Source: Tautonia sociabilis (lineage in GTDB: Bacteria > Planctomycetota > Planctomycetia > Isosphaerales > Isosphaeraceae). From it: a DNA stretch of 64,000 nt. The DNA is taken from the NCBI RefSeq assembly GCF_003977685.1, contig NZ_RYZH01000019.1, positions 50,544 through 114,543 on the forward strand, given 5' to 3'. Each line of letters begins with the position of its first letter. The first letter of the stretch is position 1. Under the pieces are notes generated by a model. The model saw nothing but the letters and a program-made list of their open reading frames with translations, ran no database searches and was not told where the DNA came from. Below are positions 20,237 through 28,814 of the stretch, one piece after another. A program made the translations under genes and the position numbers.

Positions 20237-21289
20237 TCAGTCGCGTCCCGGCTCGATGGCCCTCATGAGCGAGGAGAGCCGCCGGTTCATGGTGGATTCG
20301 GCCTGGCCGGCCTCGAGCCTCCCCCAATCTCCCCGGGCGGAGGCAACCACGATCCGATCCCCGGGCAGGATGACCGAGCAGTTCCCGCCGAAGCCAATGG
20401 TCATGACGGCATCGGGCGGGGCATCCGGCCAGGTCCGTGTTCCGGGGTGCGTTCTCCCCGAGGCGTTGAACCACCAGTTGAAACCGTAGATTCCCGGGCC
20501 GAACTCGGTGAAGTGGTCCGACCCGCCGCCGAAGGTGCCCAGACCGAGCGGATCCTCGGTCTCCGCCTTGGCGGTCTGCGGCAGGTCGGCCGGCACGTCA
20601 GGCGTCATGAAGTCGTCGAAGAAGCGGGAGGGGAGGAGCTGCCGGTCCCCCCACCTCCCCCGGTTCAGCCAGAACCAATCCAGGCGGGCGAAGTCGCGCA
20701 CCGAGGCGATCAGTCGACGACGACCGTTGAACTCCAGGCCGTCCTGAAATCCCAGCGGGCCGAGCCGGGCCGGGTCGCAGACGACCTCGCCAGGTTCTCC
20801 CCGGAAAACGCGGTCGAACAGGGTTTGCTGATAGAGCTGGATGGCGAAGTCGTTGTACGCCCAGGCGGCTCCCGGGGGCTCGGGGCGGGCGTAGCCGCTG
20901 GTCATGTCGGCCAGGTGGCGGAAGGTGATCGCACGATCGTTTCCCTGGAGATCCCAGCCGAACTCGGCGACGGGCTGATCGACCCCCGAGACGCGGCCCT
21001 CCTCGATCGCGAAGAACAGCAACGTGCTGAACAACGGCTTGACCGACGAGTACCAGTCGGATCGCTCCGACTGGTCCCCCCATTGCTTCACCACATAGCC
21101 GTTCCGGACGACGCATCCCCGGCCGCCGAGCTCCTCGGCGAACCGATCCAGCGCTTCGGGGTCGAGGCCGAGTTCCGCCGGATCCCGATGCTCCCATCCC
21201 TCGCCGGGGAAAACGACCTCCGCGTCGGCATCCGGGCCGACGAGCAGGGCCACAATCAGCGGAGCGATCGCTGCGATCATCCGATTCAC
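20237..21289 (-). CDS. exported serine hydrolase of the beta-lactamase class C / penicillin-binding family
   Basis: A 350-residue protein with a Sec signal (about 1-23, ending GPDADAE). The acylation motif is Ser81-x-x-Lys84 (SSVK). The second motif position reads YND at 145-147, where the family usually has Y-x-N, so catalysis could be altered. The third motif is probably IGFGGN near the C-terminus. Substrates of such proteins range from peptidoglycan stem peptides to esters. It starts 42 bases after the permease gene ends on the same strand and is likely the last gene of a methyltransferase-permease-hydrolase operon. Confidence 0.83.
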   Translation of the reverse strand: MNRMIAAIAPLIVALLVGPDADAEVVFPGEGWEHRDPAELGLDPEALDRFAEELGGRGCVVRNGYVVKQWGDQSERSDWYSSVKPLFSTLLFFAIEEGRVSGVDQPVAEFGWDLQGNDRAITFRHLADMTSGYARPEPPGAAWAYNDFAIQLYQQTLFDRVFRGEPGEVVCDPARLGPLGFQDGLEFNGRRRLIASVRDFARLDWFWLNRGRWGDRQLLPSRFFDDFMTPDVPADLPQTAKAETEDPLGLGTFGGGSDHFTEFGPGIYGFNWWFNASGRTHPGTRTWPDAPPDAVMTIGFGGNCSVILPGDRIVVASARGDWGRLEAGQAESTMNRRLSSLMRAIEPGRD

Positions 21290-21331
21290 CTCACCGCACG
21301 GGGAGACCTCTCGCCTCCAACTCCCGGGCGG

Positions 21332-22753
21332 TCATCTGGCGGGACTCCCCACGAACCACCTCCAGCCGAAATAGAAGGGGACGCCGAGCGCGATGCTCAG
21401 GAGCGAGGCGATGGCTGCCTCGCTCCGCTGCACGCACGCGGCGACCGTCAGCGCAAGCGTCGCGAGCAGGTAGACCGCCGGCACGACCGGGTAGCCGGGA
21501 GTCCGGAACGGGCGGGGCAGATCCGGCCGTCGGAGGCGGAGGACGAAGACCGAGCTAATCGTCAGCATCGAGAAGAGCGCGAGCCCGACCCCCGCATAGA
21601 CGATGATCCCCTCGAACGACCCGGTCCAGAGCAGCACCAGCGACCAGGAAATCTGCATCGCCGTGGCGACGGCCGGCGTCTTCGATGGGCCCGACAGCCG
21701 GGCCGCCACGACCGGGAACTGACCAGCCTTCGCCATGGCGAACGCGACCCGAGGCCCGGTGAGAATGAACGCGCTGAGCGATGCCAGCAGCGTCAACCCG
21801 ATCACCACCGACAACCCCGCCGCGACCCGTTCCCCAAACAACCGGGCCGAGGCCAGTTCGGCGATTCGAGTCAGGGCGTTCAACGGCTCCTGATTCCCCG
21901 CCGCCTCGGCACGTTCGACGATCGCCCCGAGATCCCCCGGGGTCAGGGCCAGGGCGTAGAACAGGTTCAACGCCAGGTAGAGCAGGACGACCAGGCCGGT
22001 TCCGAGGAAGATCGCCCGGGGCATCTGCCTCCGGGGGTCGGCCATCTCTCCGGCGAGATAGGCGGCCCCGTTCCACCCCGTGTAGGCGTAGTAAACGTAG
22101 ACCAGCGACGACAGCGCCGACAAAACCAGCCCCCGGTCGATCGCTTCGATCGGAGGAGCATCCGCCAGGTTCTCCCACCGCCCCCATCCCGCGGCCAGCC
22201 CGAACACCGCCAGCCCGGACAGTAGACCGAACTTGAGCACGGTCGAGGCCCCCTGCACGCCGACCGAGCCGCCCCGGGTCCAGGCGTGAACGTGCCCGAA
22301 CGCCAGGATCAGCACCGTCGCCAGCCCTCGGCGGGCGATCAGCCCCGTCGGGCCGTCCAGCTCGATCGGCCGAAGGAGGTATTCGCTGGCCGCGAACGCG
22401 GTGGCGGCGATCGGCGCCCCGAAGCCGATCAGAAACGACACCCAGCCGGAAAGGAACGCGGCCAGGGGTCCATAGGCTTCATACAAGAACACATAATCCC
22501 CTCCCGATCGGGGGAGGGCCGCGGCCAGCTCCGCCAGCGAGAGCGCCCCGCAGGCGGCGATGACCGCGCCGACCACCCACAGCGCCAGCATCCACGCGTT
22601 GCTGCCGACGAAGAAGGCCGTGAAGCCCGAGGTCGTCAGCACCCCGGTCCCCACCATGCTGGCGACGACGACGAAGGTCGCCGTCGCCAGGCCGAACGAG
22701 GCGGGTAGGTCGGCACCCTCGCCGGCGCGAGGATCCTCCGGGTCGGATGCCAT
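21332..22753 (-). CDS. APC-superfamily amino acid permease
   Basis: A 473-residue polytopic inner-membrane protein with about 12 hydrophobic helices. Helix 1 has the unwound motif SMVGTGVLTTSGF that binds the substrate backbone in APC transporters. AALPRSGGDYVFLYEAYGP in helix 3 and AYTGWNGAAYLAGEM further on are also characteristic. The family moves amino acids or polyamines, as uniporter, symporter or exchanger; the substrate is not evident. The start codon shares a base with the stop of the upstream methyltransferase gene (TGATG), indicating coupled translation. Confidence 0.92.
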   Translation of the reverse strand: MASDPEDPRAGEGADLPASFGLATATFVVVASMVGTGVLTTSGFTAFFVGSNAWMLALWVVGAVIAACGALSLAELAAALPRSGGDYVFLYEAYGPLAAFLSGWVSFLIGFGAPIAATAFAASEYLLRPIELDGPTGLIARRGLATVLILAFGHVHAWTRGGSVGVQGASTVLKFGLLSGLAVFGLAAGWGRWENLADAPPIEAIDRGLVLSALSSLVYVYYAYTGWNGAAYLAGEMADPRRQMPRAIFLGTGLVVLLYLALNLFYALALTPGDLGAIVERAEAAGNQEPLNALTRIAELASARLFGERVAAGLSVVIGLTLLASLSAFILTGPRVAFAMAKAGQFPVVAARLSGPSKTPAVATAMQISWSLVLLWTGSFEGIIVYAGVGLALFSMLTISSVFVLRLRRPDLPRPFRTPGYPVVPAVYLLATLALTVAACVQRSEAAIASLLSIALGVPFYFGWRWFVGSPAR

Positions 22754-23502
22754 CAGCGGTCAGCTCCCCGTCGGCGACGTCGGACGGGAGGGTCGTCCGG
22801 TGAGGGCTGCCGATCAAACACAGCGAAGAAGTTCTCCTCCAGCTCCGGCGCGGCCTCGCCCTCCGGGGCCGACAGCTCGAACCCGGCCGAGGTGATCTCC
22901 GAGAGGAACGTCTGCCGGTCGGCCCGGACATGCTCCAGGATGAACTCCGAGCTGACTCCCTCCTTCCGGTCGAAGTCGATCACGACCAGCCGTCCCCCGG
23001 GACGCAGCGCCCGGTGGATCCCGGCCAGCATCGCCGCCGGATTCTCGAAGTGATGATAGGTGTCGCAAATGAACACCAGGTCCACCGATGCCGGCGGCAG
23101 GTTGGGCGAATCCTGTCCGCCGAGCACGGTGCAGACATTGTTCAGCCCCTCCTTTTTCGCCCGATCAGCGATATACCTCAGGAAATTCGGGGCGATGTCC
23201 ACCGCGAAGACCGCCCCCCTCGGGCCAACGGCGGCCGCCATCGGGATCGTGTAGAGGCCGGTCCCGGCGCCCACGTCGGCCACGTCCATGCCCGGCTCCA
23301 GCCCGAGCGCCCGGACCACCTCATCCCGCCGGGTGAAGACCTCGCGCGACTCGCTCTCGAATCGCTCGACGTAGCGTTCCACGTCCGGTTCCCGGAACGA
23401 ATCGTTCAGCTCCGGCTTCGCGCCGGTGATCTCCTGCGATCGAACCGCCGGGGGGGCGGCCAGGGCCAGAGCGAGGAACACGACCAGCAGGCGGGGGAAC
23501 AT
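22753..23502 (-). CDS. class I SAM-dependent methyltransferase with N-terminal signal peptide
   Basis: A 249-residue protein. Its first 22 residues (MFPRLLVVFLALALAAPPAV, then RSQ) look like a cleavable Sec signal. The rest is a class I methyltransferase: motif I DVGAGTGLY near 77, acidic loop AVDIAPNFL, LVFICDTYHHFENP and LRPGGRLVVIDFD. Methyltransferases with export signals are recurrent in this type of bacterium, yet SAM is cytoplasmic, so the location and activity are puzzling. A strong AAGGAGG sits nine bases before the ATG, which confirms this start and makes the signal real rather than a mis-chosen start. The permease gene follows with a one-base overlap. Confidence 0.87.
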   Translation of the reverse strand: MFPRLLVVFLALALAAPPAVRSQEITGAKPELNDSFREPDVERYVERFESESREVFTRRDEVVRALGLEPGMDVADVGAGTGLYTIPMAAAVGPRGAVFAVDIAPNFLRYIADRAKKEGLNNVCTVLGGQDSPNLPPASVDLVFICDTYHHFENPAAMLAGIHRALRPGGRLVVIDFDRKEGVSSEFILEHVRADRQTFLSEITSAGFELSAPEGEAAPELEENFFAVFDRQPSPDDPPVRRRRRGADR

Positions 23503-24294
23503 GACAGGCCTCCTTGGGCCGGTGGGGACAGGATCGGGGCCAATCCTCGGGCGTCAGGCCCCCGTCGGGGGGGCCGTCCGGCCGGACGATCGGGATTCCG
23601 GCGATCGGGCGGAGCGGACCAGGACGGCAATGGATCCCGTCGTGACCATCATCACTGCCGTCCCGAACAGTTGATTGAACCCCCGGACGGCAGGGTCGGC
23701 CTCCGGGATCGGGAGGAAAACGGCGAGGCAACCGACTCGTTCCCCCCGGGACCTCCGAGTCCCTCGGAATCGTGATCTCGCCAATGTTCGCCGCGAGCGA
23801 GGGAGCCCGCCACAATCGTGCCGAACGTTCCGAGGAAGCGCCGGCCGACGATCGGCCCTTCCCCCCGCCTTCCGAGGAAGGCCAGGGCGATCGGCAAGGC
23901 CGCGACGTCGAACGGTCCGAAAACCTGGGGCCGGGCCACGACGGGCCGATCCGGTCGAACGCTCCCCCGCTGTTCGGCAGCGCCGGGCTCCCCCGGCCCT
24001 CCAGGACGATCGGGCAGGGCGTCACCGCGAGGCCCAGGCAGGAGTTCCCCTCGATGCTCGGCACCGCGACGACCAGCGTCGATGACCTGATCGTCCGTGT
24101 CATCTCGGGGCCTCCCCGGGGGACCGAATCGGATGCCCCTCGTTCTATCGAGGACCACCGAGGATTTCCAGCGCGTGCCGCCGCCGGTGGGCCGTTGTTG
24201 CGCGGGCCACCGGCCACTACGCTGGCAGGCGCGGGGGGACATCCCCCCACCCGCCACCTCACCACTCCCAATCCCTCGACGGAGCGATCTCGCG
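23503..24294 (-). other. 792-base gap with a possible eroded membrane-protein gene
   Basis: No intact gene. On the minus strand there are membrane-like pieces in different frames: TLVVAVPSIEGNSCLGL near 24060-24100, DVAALPIALAFLGRRGEG near 23880-23920, and FNQLFGTAVMMVTTGSIAVL ending in a stop at 23554. These could be the start, middle and end of one decayed transporter-like gene. The frames change several times and chance coding in GC-rich DNA cannot be excluded. The last 100 bases hold the promoter of the next gene. Confidence 0.25.
24195..24223 (+). promoter_or_regulatory. promoter of the Tat-exported Gfo/Idh gene
   Basis: TTGTTG at 24195-24200, a 17-base spacer and TACGCT at 24218-24223 precede the ATG at 24295 by about 70 bases. 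Confidence 0.4.
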
Positions 24295-25683
24295 ATGAAA
24301 ACCAACGTCAGCCGGCGCGGCTTCCTGGGCGCTGGGGCCGCCTCGCTTGGCTACTTCTACACCGCGCCGGCCTACTCGGCCGCCCGGCTGGGTCGCAAGC
24401 CGAACGAGACCCTCCGCTTCGCCGGCATCGGCGTCGGCGGCAAGGGGAGTAGCGACATCGACCAGGCCGCCAACCTTGGCGAGGTCGTGGCGATCTGCGA
24501 CATCGACGAGGGCCGCATCGCCCCGAAGGCCGAGAAGTGGCCCGGCGCGAAGGTTTACTACGACTTCCGCGACCTGCTCGATGAGATGGGCAAGGAGATT
24601 GACGCCGTCACCGTCTCCACCCCCGACCACACCCACGCGCTGGCCTCGCTAATGGCCATTCGCATGGGCAAGCATGTCTACTGCCAAAAGCCGCTCACGC
24701 AGACCGTCTTCGAGTCTCGGGTGCTCAAGGAGGCCGCCCGCCAGCACGGCGTCTGCACCCAGATGGGCAACCAGGGATCGGCCGAGAACGGCCTCCGGCG
24801 CGCCGTCGAGCTGATCCAAAGCGGCCTCATCGGCCCGGTCCGCGAGGTCCACGTCTGGACCAACCGCCCGGTCTGGCCGCAGGCCCCCCAGATCACCTCC
24901 CGACCCGACAAGGCCGACCCCTGGCCGAAGTCGATCCACTGGGATCAGTTCATCGGCGGCGCCCCGCTGCGGCCCTATGTCGCCGAGGTCTACCACCCGT
25001 TCAACTGGCGGGGCTGGTGGGACTACGGCACCGGCGCCATCGGCGACATGGCCTGCCACACCGCCAACATGGCCTTCCGCGCGTTGAAGCTCGCCCACCC
25101 GGTCGCCGTCTCGGCCGAGAGCGGCGAGGTCAACCCCGAGACCTACCCCGCCTGGGCCCGCGTCACCATCGAGTTCCCCGCCCGGGAGGACATGCCGCCA
25201 GTCACCCTCACCTGGTACGAGGGCCGTGAGAACGGCGAGCTCGTCCTGCCCCCGAAGGAGCTCCAGGCCAAGATCCTCGCCCCCGGCGAGAAGCTCCCCG
25301 GCAGCGGGTCGATCCTCGTTGGCGACGAGGGGATCCTCTACTCGCCGAACGACTACGGCGCCAAGTTCCGCATCCACCCCGAGGCGCTGGCCGAAGGGAA
25401 GAACCTCGACACCCCCGAGCACCTGCCGGCCAACGGCCAGGGCGACCAGGGGATGAAGAACGAATGGGTCGAGGCCATCACCGCCGGCAAGCCGGAGATC
25501 GCCTACTCGAACTTTGACATCGCCAGCCTGCTGACCGAGGCGTTCCTGCTGGGGAACGTCGCCATCCGCACCGGTCATCGCCTCGAGTGGGACGGCCCGG
25601 CCCTGAAGATCACCAATTACCCCGAGGCCAACGCCTTCATCCAGACCGAGTACCGCCGGGGCTGGGAAGTGACCCGAGGCTGA
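24295..25683 (+). CDS. Tat-exported Gfo/Idh/MocA family oxidoreductase
   Basis: A 462-residue protein with a twin-arginine signal (SRRGFLG at 6-12, Ala-rich h-region to about 30). The NAD(P)-binding fold follows: RFAGIGVGGKG, AICDIDEGRI, VSTPDHTHALAS and the lysine motif HVYCQKPLTQ near 130. The C-terminal sheet domain includes WRGWWDYGTGAIGDMACH, conserved in the planctomycete branch with a bacterial oxidoreductase C-terminal region. Such proteins oxidise or epimerise sugars with tightly bound NAD, and the Tat route fits export of a folded cofactor-loaded enzyme to the periplasm. The ATG at 24295 has GGAG 11 bases upstream; the longer open frame would start before the promoter. A hairpin follows the stop. 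Confidence 0.93.
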   Translation: MKTNVSRRGFLGAGAASLGYFYTAPAYSAARLGRKPNETLRFAGIGVGGKGSSDIDQAANLGEVVAICDIDEGRIAPKAEKWPGAKVYYDFRDLLDEMGKEIDAVTVSTPDHTHALASLMAIRMGKHVYCQKPLTQTVFESRVLKEAARQHGVCTQMGNQGSAENGLRRAVELIQSGLIGPVREVHVWTNRPVWPQAPQITSRPDKADPWPKSIHWDQFIGGAPLRPYVAEVYHPFNWRGWWDYGTGAIGDMACHTANMAFRALKLAHPVAVSAESGEVNPETYPAWARVTIEFPAREDMPPVTLTWYEGRENGELVLPPKELQAKILAPGEKLPGSGSILVGDEGILYSPNDYGAKFRIHPEALAEGKNLDTPEHLPANGQGDQGMKNEWVEAITAGKPEIAYSNFDIASLLTEAFLLGNVAIRTGHRLEWDGPALKITNYPEANAFIQTEYRRGWEVTRG

Positions 25684-26132
25684 GCCCCGACCTCCTACCG
25701 CCCCTCGTTCCCCGCGCGGCCGGCGGCCGTGCGGGGGACGCCCGGGCCGTTGTCGACGATGCGACGCCAGGACGGCCTGCCGACCACTGCCGGCCCACCG
25801 TCACTCGGGCGGTCCGGCCGGTTGTCACCGTACCGGCAATGGCGCCTGCCCCCGCCCGCAATCCCCACCATAGTTTCATCTCATCAATAACGCTCACCAC
25901 GATCCGACGCAGGCAATCCGCACGAATCCCGGCCATTTCCAAAGATGGCGGGTTCGCGCATGAGGGGTATTTTGCCCTTGCAACGGCAGGGTGGGAGCGG
26001 TCATTCTCTTCGGATCGCTGCGGCAAGGGGGCGGCCTGAACCCGAGTCGGGTCGGCCGTCCCAACGCCGATCGCAGGCGCAGGGAGCGTCCCGCCGCGGC
26101 GATGTACGGAGACCCGAGAGCGCACCTTCACG
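25684..26132 (+). other. intergenic region before the CAP-domain gene
   Basis: No convincing gene. It contains a terminator-like hairpin (25710-25736), a locally AT-richer patch around 25868-25905 (TTTCATCTCATCAATAACG) and, nearer the next gene, TTGCAA at 25978-25983 with CATTCT 18 bases on, a weak promoter candidate. Confidence 0.4.
25710..25736 (+). terminator. hairpin after the Gfo/Idh gene
   Basis: CCCCGCGCGGCC (25710-25721) and GGCCGTGCGGGG (25725-25736) form a 12-bp stem with one G-T pair and a three-base loop, 27 bases after the stop codon. No T tract follows. Confidence 0.5.
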
Positions 26133-26933
26133 ATGATTCACATCCGCACCCTCTCCCTGATCGGCCTGACCCTTGCCGCCGCGACGCCGTCCGCCCGGGC
26201 CGCGTCCTCGGCGGATCCGCTCTGGGGGCTGATGATCGCCCTGGTCCAGGCCGCCGCACCCGGCGTCCCGGTGGGCGACGACGGAGAGGCCAGGACGGCC
26301 GATGAGACTCGCGCCCTGATCGGCGACGATGACCTCCGTCGCATGCTCGATTCCGCCGTCGACGTCGCGCAACAGACGACTTATCCTGCCCCGAGACAAC
26401 GGCCGACCTATTACTACACCATCCCTCGATACGCCAGGCCGGCCACCGGCGGGTATCAGACGTTCCAGAACACCGTTAATGCCGCGGTGACCTACTGGAC
26501 CGGCCAGCCCCCGCGGCCCTCCTACTACAACCAGCAGGCCGCCCCGGTGGCCGCCTACGCCCAGCCGGCCGCCCCGATCGATCCCGCCACTCAGCCCGCC
26601 GCGACGGCCCAGCCGGCCGCCGCGTCCGGCGACCCCTACGGTTTCACCGCCTGGCTCAACGGCGTCCGCGCCCAGTACGGTCTGGCTCCGGTTTCGCACG
26701 ATGCCAACCTGGCGGCCTGGGCCAACATGAACAACGCCCAGCAGAACAGCTACGGCCTCGGGCATCACGTCATGGGCCCGGCTCGTCGCCAGAACAGCGC
26801 CATGGGCTCGTTCTCCACGATTGGCGCCCAGTGGCTCGCCTCTCCGGCGCACGCCGCCGCCTTGCTCGACCCGTCGATCCGGGTGATTGGCATCGCCGGG
26901 ATGGGGGCCTACTGGACCTTCAACGCCTACTGA
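26133..26933 (+). CDS. secreted CAP (SCP/PR-1-like) domain protein
   Basis: A 266-residue protein with a Sec signal (about 1-23, ending SARAA). A low-complexity middle rich in Pro, Ala, Gln and Tyr (about 85-165; PTYYYTIPRYARP, then repeats of QPAA) leads to a C-terminal CAP domain (about 170-266). The CAP domain has AWLNGVRAQYGLAPVSHD, LAAWANMNNAQQNSYGLGHH and STIGAQWLASPAHAAALLDP. His in GLGHH and the second His in SPAHAA match the usual CAP cavity pair. CAP proteins are extracellular and bind lipids or act on walls or peptides; no specific role can be given. It stands alone between hairpins and intergenic DNA. Confidence 0.85.
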   Translation: MIHIRTLSLIGLTLAAATPSARAASSADPLWGLMIALVQAAAPGVPVGDDGEARTADETRALIGDDDLRRMLDSAVDVAQQTTYPAPRQRPTYYYTIPRYARPATGGYQTFQNTVNAAVTYWTGQPPRPSYYNQQAAPVAAYAQPAAPIDPATQPAATAQPAAASGDPYGFTAWLNGVRAQYGLAPVSHDANLAAWANMNNAQQNSYGLGHHVMGPARRQNSAMGSFSTIGAQWLASPAHAAALLDPSIRVIGIAGMGAYWTFNAY

Positions 26934-27133
26934 GCCCTTCCGGGGCTCTCCGGAGGGACGTCGGATCCGTCCGTCGATCCTCCGTCGCGCACCACCGGGA
27001 CGCGGACGCCCGTCGGCCTCCGCATCCCGGCCGACCGGGACACACGGAGGCGTCCCGGTCTCCCCCTTCGACTTCTTCTCCTCCGCCCCGGAGACGACGG
27101 GCCTCGGGGTTCCGCTCCGCTCCGTCGGGCCGC

Positions 27134-27139
27134 TATGAT
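27134..27139 (+). promoter_or_regulatory. -10 element upstream of the Rieske gene
   Basis: TATGAT at 27134-27139, with a poor -35 (TTCCGC, 18 bases upstream), about 75 bases before the GTG start of the Rieske gene. Confidence 0.3.
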
Positions 27140-27213
27140 GGAGCCCTGCCGGATGGGGCTCCGACGCCCCCCGCCCTTGGCTTCCCCCGCTTCTTCCGGA
27201 CCGGAGGTCCCCG

Positions 27214-27534
27214 GTGTCGTCCGAATCCGAGCGTTTTCACACGGTCGCGAAGGTCGGGGAGATTCCCGAGGGGCACGGCCGTGCCTTCGACGTCGACGGC
27301 GTCATGGTCGCCGTCTTCCTGGAGGGCGGAACCTACTACGCCATCGAAGACTACTGCCCCCACCAGGGCGCACCGCTGAGCGACGGCCTCGTCTTTGACC
27401 GCTCCGTCACCTGCACCTGGCACGGCTGGCGCTTCAGCCTGGAGGACGGCCGCCACCTCGAGGGCTCCCGGTCTCGCGTTCCCACCTTCCCCGTCCGAGT
27501 CGTCGGCGACGAGATCCAGGTCAACATCGATTGA
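27214..27534 (+). CDS. Rieske [2Fe-2S] protein, NirD-like small subunit
   Basis: A 106-residue soluble protein that is a single Rieske domain. The cluster ligands are Cys48 and His50 (CPHQGAPL) and Cys67 and His70 (CTWHGW), spaced as in nitrite reductase small subunits and biphenyl-type ferredoxins. There is no signal or membrane helix, so it is cytoplasmic. The GTG start at 27214 has GGAGG eight bases upstream. It lies 22 bases before an MDR-family oxidoreductase on the same strand; the Rieske protein might feed electrons to an unknown partner, but no oxygenase or nitrite reductase large subunit is nearby. Confidence 0.9.
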   Translation: MSSESERFHTVAKVGEIPEGHGRAFDVDGVMVAVFLEGGTYYAIEDYCPHQGAPLSDGLVFDRSVTCTWHGWRFSLEDGRHLEGSRSRVPTFPVRVVGDEIQVNID

Positions 27535-27556
27535 ACCGAATCGAGAACCGCCCCCA

Positions 27557-28555
27557 ATGCGAGCCGCCTACATCGAGTCGCACGGCGACGCCTCGTCCAT
27601 CATCGTCGGACAGCTCCCTGACCCCTCCCCCGGGCCCGGCGAGGTGCTCGTCCGCGTCGGCGCCGCCGCGATCAATCCGATCGACCTGTATCTCCGCGCC
27701 GGCCGCGTGGCCATGCCGATGAGCTTCCCCTACATCGTCGGGACCGATGTGGCCGGCACCGTCGAGGCGATCGGCCCGGGCGTGACCCGCTTCCGCCCCG
27801 GCGACCGAGTCTGGGGATCGAATCAAGGGCTGCTCGGCCGCCAGGGCTCCGCCGCCGAGCTGCTCTGCACCGACGAGCGATGGCTCTACTCCACCCCTCC
27901 CAGCCTCTCCGACGCCGAGGCCGCCTCGATGGCCCTGGTCGGCATCACCGCCCACCTCGGGCTCTTCGACCGAGCCCGGCTAAAACCCGGAGAGTCGGTC
28001 TACGTCTCCGGCGGTGGCGGCGGGGTTGGCTCGATGGTCATCCAGATGGCCAAGGCCTCCGGCGCCCGAGTCGCCACCACCGCCGGCCACGAGCAGACCC
28101 TCGACCTCTGCCGGCAACTCGGCGCCGACCTCGTCCTCAATTACAAGCAGGACGACGTCCCCGCCCGGCTCCGAGCGTGGTCCGAGGAGGGGATTGACGT
28201 CTGGTACGAAACCCAGCGCGACCCCGACCTCATGACCATCGTCCCCTTGCTCCGCAAGCGAGGGCGGGCCGTCCTCATGGCCGGCCGGGATGCCACCCCC
28301 ACCCTTCCGCTCGGCTCCTTCTACCCGCGAAACTGCTCGATCCTCGGCTTCGCCATGTTCAACTACTCACCCGATGAGCAGTTGCTCTGTGCCGAAGACA
28401 TGATCCGATGGGTCACCGAGGGCCGCCTCCGCCCCATCGTCGGCCGGACCTTCCCCCTCGAGCAGGCCGCCGAGGCCCAGCAGTTTCTCGAGGACAACAC
28501 CGTCGGCGGCGCCGGCACACTCGTGGGCAAGGTGGTCATCACCGTCGGCGGCTGA
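27557..28555 (+). CDS. quinone oxidoreductase-like zinc-free MDR protein
   Basis: A 332-residue medium-chain dehydrogenase/reductase. The N-terminal GroES-like domain holds GPGEVLVRVGAAAINPIDLY and GTDVAGTVEAIGPGV. The Rossmann domain has VSGGGGGVGSMVIQMAKASG. Cysteine ligands for catalytic and structural zinc are absent, which places it with NADPH:quinone reductases and zeta-crystallins rather than alcohol dehydrogenases. The likely reaction is NADPH-dependent reduction of quinones or enones in the cytoplasm. The ATG at 27557 follows the Rieske stop by 22 bases. The gene is convergent with ettA; an AT-rich palindrome lies 18 bases after its stop. Confidence 0.88.
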   Translation: MRAAYIESHGDASSIIVGQLPDPSPGPGEVLVRVGAAAINPIDLYLRAGRVAMPMSFPYIVGTDVAGTVEAIGPGVTRFRPGDRVWGSNQGLLGRQGSAAELLCTDERWLYSTPPSLSDAEAASMALVGITAHLGLFDRARLKPGESVYVSGGGGGVGSMVIQMAKASGARVATTAGHEQTLDLCRQLGADLVLNYKQDDVPARLRAWSEEGIDVWYETQRDPDLMTIVPLLRKRGRAVLMAGRDATPTLPLGSFYPRNCSILGFAMFNYSPDEQLLCAEDMIRWVTEGRLRPIVGRTFPLEQAAEAQQFLEDNTVGGAGTLVGKVVITVGG

Positions 28556-28573
28556 TCTCCCGCCCGGAGCCGA

Positions 28574-28587
28574 CCAATATTTATTGG
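28574..28587. repeat. AT-rich perfect palindrome between convergent genes
   Basis: CCAATA (28574-28579), two Ts, then TATTGG (28582-28587) form a perfect dyad 18 bases after the MDR stop and about 230 bases beyond the ettA stop on the other strand. Such AT content is rare in this window. It may be a bidirectional terminator or a protein site. Confidence 0.45.
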
Positions 28588-28814
28588 ATCGCGCTGGCCG
28601 GCTCGCCGGCGCCGTCGACCGGCATCGCATAACCGGCACGAAATCAAGACGCGATCACAAACAGATTCACCTTGGGGAGCGTCTCCCCGGGGAATGGGCG
28701 CGATTCCCCCCCCGGCCCGGCCGAATCGAAGGATCGACCGGGCCGCTCCGGGTGGGATCGGGCCCCGGAGACTCTCCCACGATTCGGCCGGGAAGCGTCC
28801 AGCGTGCCGGGGCC

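Noticed and set aside
27214..28555. Rieske and MDR genes as a two-component oxygenase system
   Set aside because: No oxygenase alpha subunit or ferredoxin reductase is present; adjacency alone is insufficient.
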